Assembly: GCA_037039685.1 (NCBI GenBank)
Contig: JAWNGF010000008.1
Coordinates: 372,001 to 436,000, forward strand
Reading direction: 5' to 3'
Length of the DNA: 64,000 bases
Source of the DNA: Ceratobasidium sp. AG-K
Taxonomy: Eukaryota; Basidiomycota; Agaricomycetes; Cantharellales; Ceratobasidiaceae
The translations under genes were made by a program, and so were the position numbers. Positions 35,676 through 46,853 of this stretch are shown here, one piece after another (the first letter of the stretch is position 1; every line of letters starts with the position of its first letter). Under the pieces are notes generated by a model that had not been told where the DNA came from, did not search any database, and worked only from the letters and a program-made list of their open reading frames with translations.

Positions 35676-38600
35676 ATGGCTCAGCCCGCAGATTCACCAA
35701 GTGGATCTGAGCCTGTCTCGAATGCTCCATCTCCATATACCAAACCTATGAGTGCTCCGACGCTGGTGTCGTCCAACGTTATGCGGCCAAGCGTCGACCC
35801 CAACGCCTCGTTGTCTACCGCCGACGAGCCCCCCGCCCCCTCACTCGGATTGACCCCCGCCACCCCGATCGAGTCCCAGCCCAAGCTCGGTTTCCAGGAG
35901 ATTCTCCGCCAACAAGTTGCACAGCGACGCGCGGCATGTGAGTTCAGCGCATACTTCTTCCTGCGTCTTGCTAAAGTGCCCATCTACCCCACACCCAATC
36001 GCCGACACTTGCAAAGGGCCCCTCCTTCCCGACACCCAGGACTCGGACGTGGGTGTTTACACTACTCGACCACGCAGGGACAACGATCCTCCAGCCAGGC
36101 AATGGGGCGCTTCCCTGCCTCCCGCTCAGCGCAATCTCTTGGGTGCTGATCTCACCAACATCGACGCCAGCCCCAATACCACAGTTAGCGAGGGCGAGAC
36201 GAGGGCTGTACATGTGGCAAACCTCCAGCGCGTGCTCGCATTTCTTAACGTCACGCTCAAGGGCTGGCTGCCGGAGATTCCGCAGCAGACCAAGCTCCTT
36301 CGTGCGGCCCAGATGGATCTTCCTGCGATGCAGCGCGAGGGATGGCCAGCCGACCGCATCCAAGTCGTGCAGCGCTTCCGACCGGCGTTGGTCGAGTTCC
36401 GCAACGCGTTTGTACGGGGGCAGCAACTTCACCAGTAGGCGCCCATCCAGCAGGGCATGCAGCAGCAAAACGCCCAGGCGCAGGGACAAGCCGCCCAGGC
36501 TCAGCAAAGCGCTCAGCAACAGCAGCAGCAGCTTGTCGATGACCACCGATCGTCGAGCGGAGGCGGGGCCTTGCCGCCCAATATGCCGTTTTCCCCAGAA
36601 GCGACCGAACGTGCGAGGGCGATTGTGAATAGCATTGCCCGCGAGATTGAGCAGACGCGTGAGTGCTTTTGGTTTCTCATGTCTCGTGGTGTGCTGATGT
36701 CAGATTGATCGGGTCAATATAATCGACGAGAGATGCCCGAGGTCCAGCGTGTGCAGATGAACCAGGCGGTGGTGGCGGCGCATCCGTTTGCGGTCGAGTC
36801 TGAGCGCATCGTGGTGCTTCATTATCTGTTATTCAACGACCAGCAGCTAACGAGGGCCCTTATGGAACAGGTGTGTTTCTCGTCCCCGTCGATCGATCTT
36901 GATCTGATGTAAAAAAAAATCCCCTTCTAGGCGACGCTTCTCCGCGAGCAGCATCGAATTTTGCAGAACGGTCAGCAGCAGTATATCATGACGCACGAGG
37001 AAGTCGTTGCGGTCCAAAACTCGCTCCGAATGGCCCTCTACCAGTTCAAGTGGACATACAACCTAAAGCTAAAGCAGCACCAGGAGCGATTGGCCAAGTT
37101 GCGTGTGGCTGAGCTACATTTCACAAGCTCGCAACAGAATTCTCCTATTTCACGACCACCGGCCCCGCTTCTGTGGTCTAGACTGAGTCCGGTCTCGTCA
37201 GTTTCTCCTGGTAATCATACCACGGAGGGTTTCACGGAAGTACCTCGCCGGCGAGGAACACAACGAAGTACGGGAGGTGAGTTGCCTGGAACGAATCTCT
37301 GCTGTTTGTGCCTCCCACCATTTGAGTGCCCGCGCTTACCGGCTCCAATTTTCGTGTGTTAGTTGGTATCGTGCCGTCTATCGGCTCTCAAGTAGAGAAC
37401 CCCATTGTACAAGGAATGAAGAGGTACTTGGAAGCGGAGCATGAGGAGAATACTGAAGGGCAAGGGGCAACCACGAAAGTGAGCATGTCAACCAGCCTGT
37501 GGTTTTAGCTCTGACACCGCTCATTCACTAGCGCGGCAAGATTATTCACCACGACTATGCAGATGTGTCTCCGGATCGCATGGGTTCACCTCTGCGTAAG
37601 GAGGATGCCAGTGCGGCTGACGGGACCATACAAGGTATGGGAACAGATAGCTCGGCTCGCGAGGCTCAGTCAACTGCGGACACCCAGCCGGGACAAATAG
37701 TGTGTGACTATATTTTGAAGCTCAGATGGTTGATCGAATACTCTGTATGCAGTCATGCGAAGAGATATTCCAACGCCTAGTTGAACATGGGTGCGTGGAC
37801 CTCTCATCGCACATGGATCCTGAGCACTACTCGTCTGGGCTCATCGTTGGCGGTGCGTTTGGCGACATATGGAAGGGGAAGCTATGTGATGGCACCGAAG
37901 TCGCCATCAAGGTGTGGCGGTTCTCAGCACTACTGCACAATGGGTGGAAAACCATGAAGGTACATTAGGCCAGACACGCTCAAGGATTCACTGCAGATGC
38001 TTTTTTGCTTACTAGCGAGCGATGAGGGAGATATACCACTGGTCAAAAGCCAAACACGAGTATGTACAGGAGCTGATGGGAGTGATCATGTTCCAAGGAC
38101 GGCTCGGAATGGTGTCGCGGTGGATGGAGCACGGCAACCTGCGAGAGTACATATGCAAGAACCCGATTGTAGATCGATACATGCTGGTATGTCGTATTTT
38201 CTGTGCCTCAATGTCTGTAAATTTAGCTCCAGCAGTGCATGCAAGTAGCCATGGGCATTGCGTATCTTCATGATCGAGAGATGGTTAGTACCGCTAGGTT
38301 AAAGTCCCTGATAAATTACACGCTTGTTTACTAGGTGCACGGCGATCTCAAAGGCGTATGCGTGATAATTGTTTGCTCTTCCCCTCATGCTCACGGCAAC
38401 CGACTTTTCCGTAGACCAACATACTTGTATCACGCAATGGTGTTGCCAAGCTGAGCGACTTTGACCACTCGATTATGTTAGACTGTAGTCTTGCGTTCTC
38501 CGAGACAAGTAAAATGGGCGGAGGCACCACTCGCTGGATAGTACGAGTTATCGCAGACCACATATGAAATGGGCTCACCGTGTCCTAGGCGCCTGAGCTG

Positions 38601-39067
38601 ATAATCGACGATAACTGCAATAGAAATACATATACGGATGTGTATGCGCTAGGAATGGTAATGGCCTTGTCCGCCTCTATGGTTGTTGCTGACATTTTTG
38701 TTCGATGGACAATGCTCGTACGTATCTTGTGTAAGTCGAAGGTCTCAGCTTGCTCACGAATAGCAGGAGATCATCACTGGCACCTCGCCATACTACCCAC
38801 AGTACAAAACCGATGTGAGTGTGATGTGGGCTGTCGCAAAGAAAACACTACCTACCCGATCGAGGGATCACTTGGGCGACAACTTGCGTAATAATCGTAT
38901 GTGGGAACTGCTACTAAGCTGCTGGAGTTATGATCCCCTCGCGCGACCGAAAGCCGCCGAGGTAGTTGAATCAGTGGGTACATTAACATAGACCATGAGT
39001 TATGCTAATGATGCCTATTTAGCTGCGAACCATAACCACTTTGTCGTCAGCGGGTAGTCCAGTGTAA
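35676..39067 (+). pseudogene. Kinase array unit 6: Gln-rich coactivator-like module fused to TKL kinase, disabled
   Basis: The first exon (35676-35937) is homologous to the end of the first exon of unit 4: S-G-S-E-P, then K-L-G-F-Q-E-I-L-R-Q-Q-V-A-Q-R-R-A-A-C, cut at the same splice position. From there, instead of zinc fingers, comes a helical, Gln-rich module (36017-37275), for example V-A-N-L-Q-R-V-L-A-F-L-N-V and R-E-M-P-E-V-Q-R-V-Q-M-N-Q, which I cannot name. Then M-K-R-Y-L-E (37363-37478), linker 37532-37699 and kinase exons 37753-37959, 38016-38186, 38236-38283, 38335-38355, 38415-38540, 38589-38657, 38709-38717, 38767-38973 and 39023-39067. Damage: TAG at 36436 inside the Gln-rich run, no clean join across 36659-36703, and GG instead of AG before the 9-nt exon. 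Kinase motifs remain (V-A-I-K, H-G-D-L-K-G-T-N, D-F-D-H-S). Confidence 0.7.
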
Positions 39068-39299
39068 GCTCCATCCGTCACATACAGCCATTCTATGTGT
39101 GTCGTTATTAGACATCTCAGAGGCCCTAGCGACGTCGGAGAGGGTGTATGGGTGTGCTGAGCTGGTGGAGCACGAGAGCAGGAAGCTGGTAACCCGGCTA
39201 CTTGGCTTGATGTTTTCCTTGGTCATCTTTGAGGGTATACTTCTTGATTATGTATTGTAAGGGATTTGGCGAACGCAATAAATGTTTGTGAAGGCGTCG

Positions 39300-39606
39300 A
39301 CGGAGGAGGAGGAAACACCGACAGAGTGTACCACCCACAATGCAAGGACGACGTGAAAGTAATAACGGCTATCATGAAGAAAACCTTCCCAGAACGTTCG
39401 ATGGACCATTTTGATGACAACATACGAGAGAATCAGATGTGGGATCTGCTCCTGAGTTGCTGGAGCCACAATCCTACCGCACGGCCGAAGGCAGCAGTGG
39501 TTGAATCTCGAAGCACCAATTTTGAGGGTTGGGTATCAGCTTATTGATTGTTTTCAACCAGCTCCAAGTAGTAACTACTTTGTCAACTATCCACGTAGCC
39601 CTTTGA
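39300..39606 (+). pseudogene. Orphan C-lobe fragment of the array kinase
   Basis: Carries only the second-last and last kinase exons. The first part has H-P-Q-C-K-D-D-V-K-V-I and M-W-D-L-L-L-S-C-W-S-H-N-P-T-A-R-P-K. A copy of the terminal exon follows (39562-39606, L-Q-V-V-T-T-L-S). The donor after V-V-E-S has changed from GT to CG-type sequence. It sits just behind unit 6 and is probably the tail of a deleted array member. Confidence 0.75.
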
Positions 39607-40809
39607 CCCTCTTTCCCTGAAACAAAGATTTGCAACAAGCGAGTCAATTATGCATCCATCTACTTCTTTCGATTACTCGGACACATACGATATAAATGAA
39701 AACGGATTACATTGTCATTGAAGGTTGAATTGTTTGTTATGCGCTGGCATGAAACCACAAATAGCCTGCCATACCGCCACATATATGCAGAGTTAAATCT
39801 GAGAGGACGACAGGAACTACTCTTGGGTTGAGTTGTGAAATTTAGCATTGCACACAGTCGCACTACTGAATTAAGAGGGAATAAAAGGAAATTACTGCTG
39901 GGGAAAATACCTTGAGGAATAGATTCGGTCCTCGTTGCTGCAGCTCGCCGCGGTGGGCTACGCTCGCGGGTAAGAGCGTCGGTTGGACGTTCAGTTAGTA
40001 GTTGATGGGGCAAAAATTCGGTACTTTTAGGTTCAGTAACCGGAATAACTTGAAGATCCGCTAACTTCACTTCCATCCTCGTTTCTGGGTATCAAGCCGG
40101 ACGTTATCTCTAATCGTCCTATCAAAAACATTATGCGCGCTATACTATTGCCTAGTCAATTAAATGAAGGTTAGCCCTAGACTCTGGGCCATATGGTGCC
40201 CAGGCTAGCTTTATCAAGCGATTAATTCAGAGCGGAAGTCGTCTACCAGTGGCCTTAATTAACAGTAATCCAGTCGCCAATAGCTCCAATACTGCACCCC
40301 TTAAGCCCTCGGAACATTCATCAAGCCGAAACTTGAACTAGGCGCCATACGTAGTGAGGCAGGAAGAAATGGGACGCAAACGTTGTTCACGAAATGGGAC
40401 TGAAAGAGACTAATTTCATATCAGTTTTGCGCGATCACGTGAAGAAGCGCATTTACAGGCGCTAATCGCAACGTGATGCATCGCCCACAAACGAGTTCGC
40501 CTCGTTCCCTCCTCAAGCGACCTTTGCCACGATAATTCACGGAGTCTTCAGCTTTTCCAGGAGCCTACCTAACTGGATAATTGTTCCTAAAGTTGAGTTA
40601 CCAGAGTCAACAACGATCCGCCTGCTAATGTCGTCCGTATACAGTTACCTTTCCGGGATCCATAACGGCTGTCAACACTCTTCGTGCTCGTCCCCACCAG
40701 CCGAGGTTCCCCTTCGTCTACCACCTCATAACTCTGATCATCTATATTTGTCACAGTCATTGCACACCAACTCCCAACCCGCTTGTTCGTTTGACCATGT
40801 CGGAATCTG
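39607..40809. other. Intergenic between unit 6 and unit 7
   Basis: No supported gene. A frame at 40628 (M-S-S-V-Y-S-Y-L-S-G) ends at a stop before the zinc finger of unit 7 and may be a frameshifted or separately spliced upstream exon of it. Confidence 0.4.
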
Positions 40810-43223
40810 ATGACGGTGGTGAATACACCCCTTCCGGCCCTCACCGCATACGATCCCAGCTCTAATCCCCCCACCGTTCGAGCCAACTTCAAGTGCCCCG
40901 TGCCTAGATGCGGCCGCACATTCGTACATCACTATGACCTACGTTGTAGGTGGCATGTTTTTCATCTTTGACGTATACTAATCAACGACCAGCTCACATT
41001 CGATCCCACAGCCAGGAGCACAATACACGACCACCACCCTCGCTTCCATCAATGAGATCAACTCCAGAATCCTCCAGTAACCAATCTAATATTAGTTCTC
41101 CGGAAATAACTCGCCACCGAGTACCACAGCGAGGCGCGGAAGGTGAGTTGTCGCTGGGCGTTTCCGTATCGTTTTCCTTCCCCGCTTAAGCGCCCACATC
41201 TACCGCCCTTAACCCTCATGCTTTTTCTGATACAGGGCCTCACCTTTCCGGTTTCTGGCCATCTGGTGACTCCCAGCTCGAGTCGCAAGCCATCCAATCT
41301 AATGTCTGGTCGCAACAAACGACTCACCCCACACACTCTCTGGCAGCTCTATCGCTTGGCGATTCTGGCACCGCCTTTACCACGCCTCCGAGGAACTCGC
41401 CTTCGCCTACAAGCCAGCACGAGATAGAGAGTGAGACTGATGAGGTGCTTGGCGCTGCTTCTTCGCTACATGAAATCCAGCCCACATCCGAGCGGGAATT
41501 GGACAGTGAAAACACAGCGCCGGAAAGCGAGACAGGGTACATTACGCAAGGAACGAAGAGGCGCTTGGAAGAGGATTATGAGGGAAATAATGAGGAGCAA
41601 GGTGGGAAACCGAAAGTACGCATATATATCAAACTGTAGTTCGTCATCCTCACGACGATTAACGCCAGCGTGGTAAGGCTATCCACCAGGATTATGCAGG
41701 CATGCCTCCGAATTACGTCGAGTTGTCTTCCCTCAAAGAACATTCAGCTGGCGGTGCCACACAAAATATGGAAACAAATGATTCTGCCAGCGATACTCAG
41801 CCTACGAGGATCGAATCGCAACAACTTGTGCGTGCTTGTACTTTAAACTTTGGATGGACCATAAGACTTTGCATGTAGACATGCAAAGAGATGTTCCAGC
41901 GCCTAGTTGACCATGGGTGTACAGACCTATCGTTATACATGGACCCAGTACAATACTCCAAGGGACTTATCCAAGGTGGAGCATTCGGCGACATCTGGAA
42001 AGGAAAGCTACGCGACGGTACCGAGGTTGCCATCAAAGTGTGGAGGTTTTCCACAATGATTCCCAATGACCCAAAATCTTTGAAGGTGTGTTAGACTAGG
42101 GAAAAGGGGCAGACTCGGATAATTGATTTATTTACCTATCAGCGAGCTATGAGGGAGATATATCACTGGTCAAAGGTGAAGCACGAGTATGTACAGGAGC
42201 TAATGGGAGTGATCATGTTCCAAGAACGGTTGGGCATGGTCTCGCGATGGATGGAGCACGGTAACCTGCGAGAGTACATTCACAAGAACCCAACTGTCGA
42301 TCGATATTTACTGGTACGCTATATCTCCTGACCTCCAATATCCGAAATTTCGATTTCCGTAGTGCGTACAAGTGGCCACCGGCATTGAGTACCTTCATAG
42401 CCGAGACATGGTACGAGTCGTTAGGTATGAGCTCTTTGTGTCGACTGACCCGCTCGTTCCTTGACAGGTCCACGGCGATCTAAAGGGGGTATGTGTTACT
42501 ACGACTTGACCATTTTCAGGGTAACATGTCTCAATTGGTGGCAGGCGAACATACTTGTTTCAAGCGACGGTGCTGCTAAGCTGAGCGATTTCGATCACTC
42601 GATCATGTCAGAGTGTAGCCTTGCGTTTTCCGAGACAAGCAAGCAAGGTGGAGGCACCACTCGATGGATGGTAGGCACTATCGTGGGACTTGTCGAAAAT
42701 AGACTCATTTAGTTTTAGGCACCCGAGCTCATCCTTGAAGACAACTGCAGGAGAAGCGCGTGTACGGATGTGTATGCCCTGGGAATGGTAAGATCTTATG
42801 TGTGTGTATGACCTTAGCTGAGTTCATGTTTGGTTAGACAATGCTCGTACGTAAGGTGTGTCTGTCTAATGATGGATCTTTCTCACGAACCGCAGGAGAT
42901 TATCACCGGAACTTCGCCGTACTACCCACAATTCCGGGAGGACGTAAATGTAATAAGGGCGATTATGAAGGGAACGCTGCCGACCCGTCCAGTTGATCAT
43001 CTAGGTGACAATTTGCGCAATAACCGGATGTGGGAGTTGCTACTCAGCTGCTGGAACCATGATCCCCTTGTGAGACCAAATGCCACCCAGGTGGTTGAGT
43101 CAGTAAGTGCCTCTACAGGAGCAGGGTGCTATGCAACCGACCACGCCTATTTAGCTGAAAGTCATAATCACCCTTGCCAGTAACAAGCGACCAAGCCTAA
43201 GTCCAGTCGACTGCGCGGAATGA
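40810..43223 (+). CDS. Kinase array unit 7: single C2H2 finger remnant fused to TKL kinase
   Basis: Exons join in frame (about 583 aa): 40810-40945, 40993-41142, 41236-41615, linker 41669-41827, kinase 41879-42085, 42143-42313, 42363-42410, 42468-42488, 42545-42670, 42719-42787, 42838-42846, 42896-43102 and 43155-43223. The N-terminus has one C2H2 finger, F-K-C-P-V-P-R-C-G-R-T-F with H-I-R-S-H, spliced at the same point as finger 1 of unit 4. Fingers 2 and 3 are missing and a disordered region follows, ending G-T-K-R-R-L-E-E-D-Y and N-E-E-Q-G-G. Linker R-G-K-A-I-H-Q-D-Y-A-G. Kinase: G-G-A-F-G-D-I-W-K-G, V-A-I-K, H-G-D-L-K-G-A-N, D-F-D-H-S, A-P-E-L. The kinase part is intact. The true 5' end is uncertain; 40810 is the first Met in frame. 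Confidence 0.7.
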
Positions 43224-43820
43224 TCCAGAGTCTCACGGATGCCAGATATCGCTGATTAGCAGTGTACATAGGTTCAGTTCATAAAGACTCTGACTATCAA
43301 ATTTCAGACAACGGGTGCACCGGCACGATTTTTTACCCGTGAAATATTATGTATTCATTTCACCCAGTTTGAAGCTATACAAATTGTATCATCTGAAGCC
43401 TGTTTTACTGCTACGTCTTGCATAACCGGTACATGTATGCGTCATTGCATCTGTTTTTACCAGGGGTCGTTTTGGGCAAGGCGCAGGTCGAGGATTGCCT
43501 ACTCGTTATCCAATTATAAGCTGATAGCTAGGTTCAGTATACTGGTAACCTCATATATTAATCCCAAACGATTCACTACTAGCGATATAGACTGCAGGTT
43601 TCAGCAAGGAAACATCTGCGGTTTGTTTGGCTCTGATTAGTAATGCGGCTGATGCGTTGCCAACTGGTTGGGCACGTGGCTACTCAACTTCATCAAACCA
43701 TCCTCGCGTTTTAGGAGTCCCGAATCGCATTCTCGATTCCGGAAACCAGGATCCCGCCGCCTCCAGGGTAAATCCGGGAAGGATCCGCTCCAATTCCAGC
43801 TACGATACCTCCCAAACTCG
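43224..43820. other. Intergenic before the WD40-kinase unit
   Basis: No gene recognised. The frame of unit 8 stays open upstream to 43668 without an ATG, so an upstream exon or non-coding leader may lie here. Confidence 0.45.
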
Positions 43821-46496
43821 ATGACCTTGCCTGGTCATTCAAGGTTTTTAGCCCAGAGTGATACGATTCCATCCAATAACAGCCCGAACTTAAACGAGAG
43901 TGAAAACCTTCGGTCTGGCAACCCAATACGCTCTGTAGCATTCTCCCCAACTTGGGGACTCGTTGTTTCTGGGTCAGACGATCATTCTGTATGCTTATGG
44001 GACTTACACCTCAACGAGTGCTCGTGGATATCTCGCAACGGGCACCTTGACCGCGTTAATTCGGTCGTGTTCTCGCCCAACGGCACACGCATAGCTTCAG
44101 CATCTAGGGACAAAACTGTGCTTTTATGGGGTTTATCTACCAACACGCCCTTTGCTGGACCTTTCTTGGGTCATTCGGCCTCTGTCAATTCGATTGCATT
44201 CTCACCCAATGGTAGCCGAATTGCCTCAGGCTCTAGTGACTGTACCATCCGCGTGTGTGACGCGCATGATGGGTCGCTCATCCTGAGTCCACTTGAGGGA
44301 CACTCAGACTCAGTACAGTCGGTTGCGTTTTCTTCTGACGGCACTCGAATTGTTTCTGGCTCTAGTGACGGCACCATTCGCATTTGGAACATGAACGACG
44401 GATCGCTCGCTCTACGACCGCTCGAAGGGCACATAGGCGCAGTACAATCGGTCGCGTTTTCGCCGGTCAACGACCTAATCGTCTCGGGCTCTGATGATTG
44501 TACAACTCGTGTATGGAGCGTTTTCAACGGGCCACGTAGGTTCGTTATACAAACATTCGAAGGGCACGCTGGGACCGTACAATCAGTCGCATTCTCGTCG
44601 AACGGCACTCGTATTGTATCAAGCTCCAGTGACCATGCCATCCGTGTATGGAGCGTGACCAATATGCTGTTTGCTTCACCTCCACTCAAAGGACATACTG
44701 GCATAGTGCACTCTGTTGCATTTTCACCAGACAGGGATCACGTTGTTGCTTCGGGCTCTAGCGATGGGACTATTCGCATATGGAATACCATGACAGCAGG
44801 TTCGGTACTTGTCCTGGAACCTCCCAATCAGGATTCTCGGTTGTGTTCTGACACCCGCGCATCAGACAAGATGTGCGTATTGAAAATTCGGCTTAAACCG
44901 TGTTCAAAGCTAATTTCGGGCAGAAACGCTGGCGAACTCTTGGCGCCGGATGGAGGGTCAACGACAACGGTGGGCCCACCAAACGTCCCCAGTGCACACG
45001 TCCAGGTAGCGACCAGCATTTTAACCGACTCTGACCCTGACCACACAACCTCGTCACCTGAGTCAACAATAAACACTATATCCAGTCAGATGGTGAGGAA
45101 TTCAGGTTCGTTCATACGACGTTTAACTTATCTTGAAATCCTACACGTACAGTCGGACGGGGAGGTGTTTCAACACCTACTACAACACGGGTGCAACGAC
45201 ATGTCGTCACATATGGACTTGAACCAATATTCTTCTCTACCGATTGTGTGCGGTGGTTTTGGTGACATCTGGAAAGGAAAACTCTTGGACGGGACTGAAG
45301 TTGCTGTCAAAGCGTGGCGGTTGGGCACTTCATCTCAACGAAACCCCAAAATGCTCAAGGTGTGTGATTGTAATCCCTTGAGTCGTATCTGGGGCACGTT
45401 TAATTCAACCACCTGTTGGTCTTCTATATGTTATAGCGGGCTGCCCGTGAGATATATAACTGGTCAAAGCTTAAACACGAGAATATACAGGAACTGATGG
45501 GCGTGGTTATACTTCATGGACGTCCTGCAATGGTATCTCGGTGGCAAGAGCACGGAAACCTACGCGACTATGTCAACAACTATTCAAGTGCCGACCGCTA
45601 CTCCCTGGTACTTTGAGGGTTTCGCCTATTTATTTCGAAGCTGAGATATTGGTTTCAATAGTGTATACAAGTTGCCACGGGGGTCTCATATCTTCATAAC
45701 AGCAATTTTGTACGTTCAGTTACGGTCACGGTTAGGTGCGCATATTGACTCCAGACTTTTAGGTGCATGGCGACCTAAAAGCCGTACGTATCACGCTCAA
45801 GGCCCAGCTTTTTACCCAATACACGCGCATAACTTATTCTTCTCTAGGCGAACATACTAGTATCCCAAGATAATATCGCGAAGCTTAGTGACTTTGATCA
45901 CTCGATTATGTTGGACTGCAGTCTGGCTTTCACCGAGACCACCAACCAACGAGGGGGGACGACAAGATGGATGGTAAGCATCGTGCACGCACCCGGCCTG
46001 CAATGTATAACGAGTTCGTTCGCTACTAGGCACCTGAGCTTATATTCGACGATAAGAGTCATCGAAATGAACAAACTGATGTTTATGCCCTTGGAATGGT
46101 GTGTATTATTGATTAAATGCAGTGGACTTTGCGCTAATCGACCTGACGAACAAGACCATGCTTGTAAGCCCAGCATACGTATCAAGATTTACCTAGCTGA
46201 GAGTCCTGTTCTAGGAAATATTCACAGGGTCCTCTCCGTACTCCCAATGCAGAGAGGACCCGCAAGTCATTGGCGCTTTGATGAACAAGAAGCTCCCCCA
46301 TCGTTCAACAGATCACTGGAGTGAAAATAACCGAGATACACAGATGTGGGAATTATTAATAGCCTGCTGGGACCACGAGCCGTCTAGACGGCCCAAGGCA
46401 TTTGAAGTACTAGAGTCGGTAAGCGTTGCGCACTGTTGAGCGGCCCTGCACGTATCTGACAGGTGCACTCAGGTCAAGTGGATACTCCGGCTGTAA
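43821..46496 (+). CDS. Kinase array unit 8: seven-repeat WD40 propeller fused to TKL kinase
   Basis: Ten exons (about 716 aa): 43821-45092, kinase 45153-45359, 45437-45607, 45662-45709, 45763-45783, 45848-45973, 46030-46098, 46155-46163, 46215-46418 and a tentative last exon 46473-46496. One long exon encodes seven WD40 repeats (about 43915-44800), enough for a complete propeller, each with S-V-A-F-S-x-x-G-T-R-I-V-S-G-S-S-D-type cores. They resemble the repeats of the NLR relic at 4.9-7.9 kb. A roughly 100-residue disordered linker ends S-S-Q-M, then the kinase: F-Q-H-L-L-Q-H-G-C, G-G-F-G-D-I-W-K-G, V-A-V-K, H-G-D-L-K-A, D-F-D-H-S, A-P-E-L. The entry intron (60 nt) has no stop and is a multiple of three. 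No disabling change seen. Confidence 0.82.
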
Positions 46497-46853
46497 GCAG
46501 CCTCATTTGTCAGAATACTGTTGGAATATTTAGAGGAAACCATTTGGACACACGCAGATCTCAGTGGTTATGATTTATTTTATTTTGTTACCTAATACTC
46601 CCGCACATAATAGCATCCATGACCGATCTCAATTCAAGTCCACAGCGTCGTATGAACATATTCCAAGCATTATTATCTATAGCAAACTATCTGCCGTTTC
46701 TTGTGACTAAAGGCATCAAGAAGCTTACTGTAAGAAGAGATTTCGTTGCATAACTGGCACAACCGAGTACATTGGACAAAATGCTGAGAAGCACCACAAG
46801 CGCCAGGCGCAAATATTCTTGGGATCGACCCTTACTAAGGAATCTTTACATCG
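46497..46853. other. Intergenic between units 8 and 9
   Basis: No coding signal; short spacer and likely promoter of unit 9. Confidence 0.5.

Noticed and set aside
39660..40076. Minus-strand open frame of 138 codons
   Set aside because: No motif or splice support; lies in AT-rich spacer.
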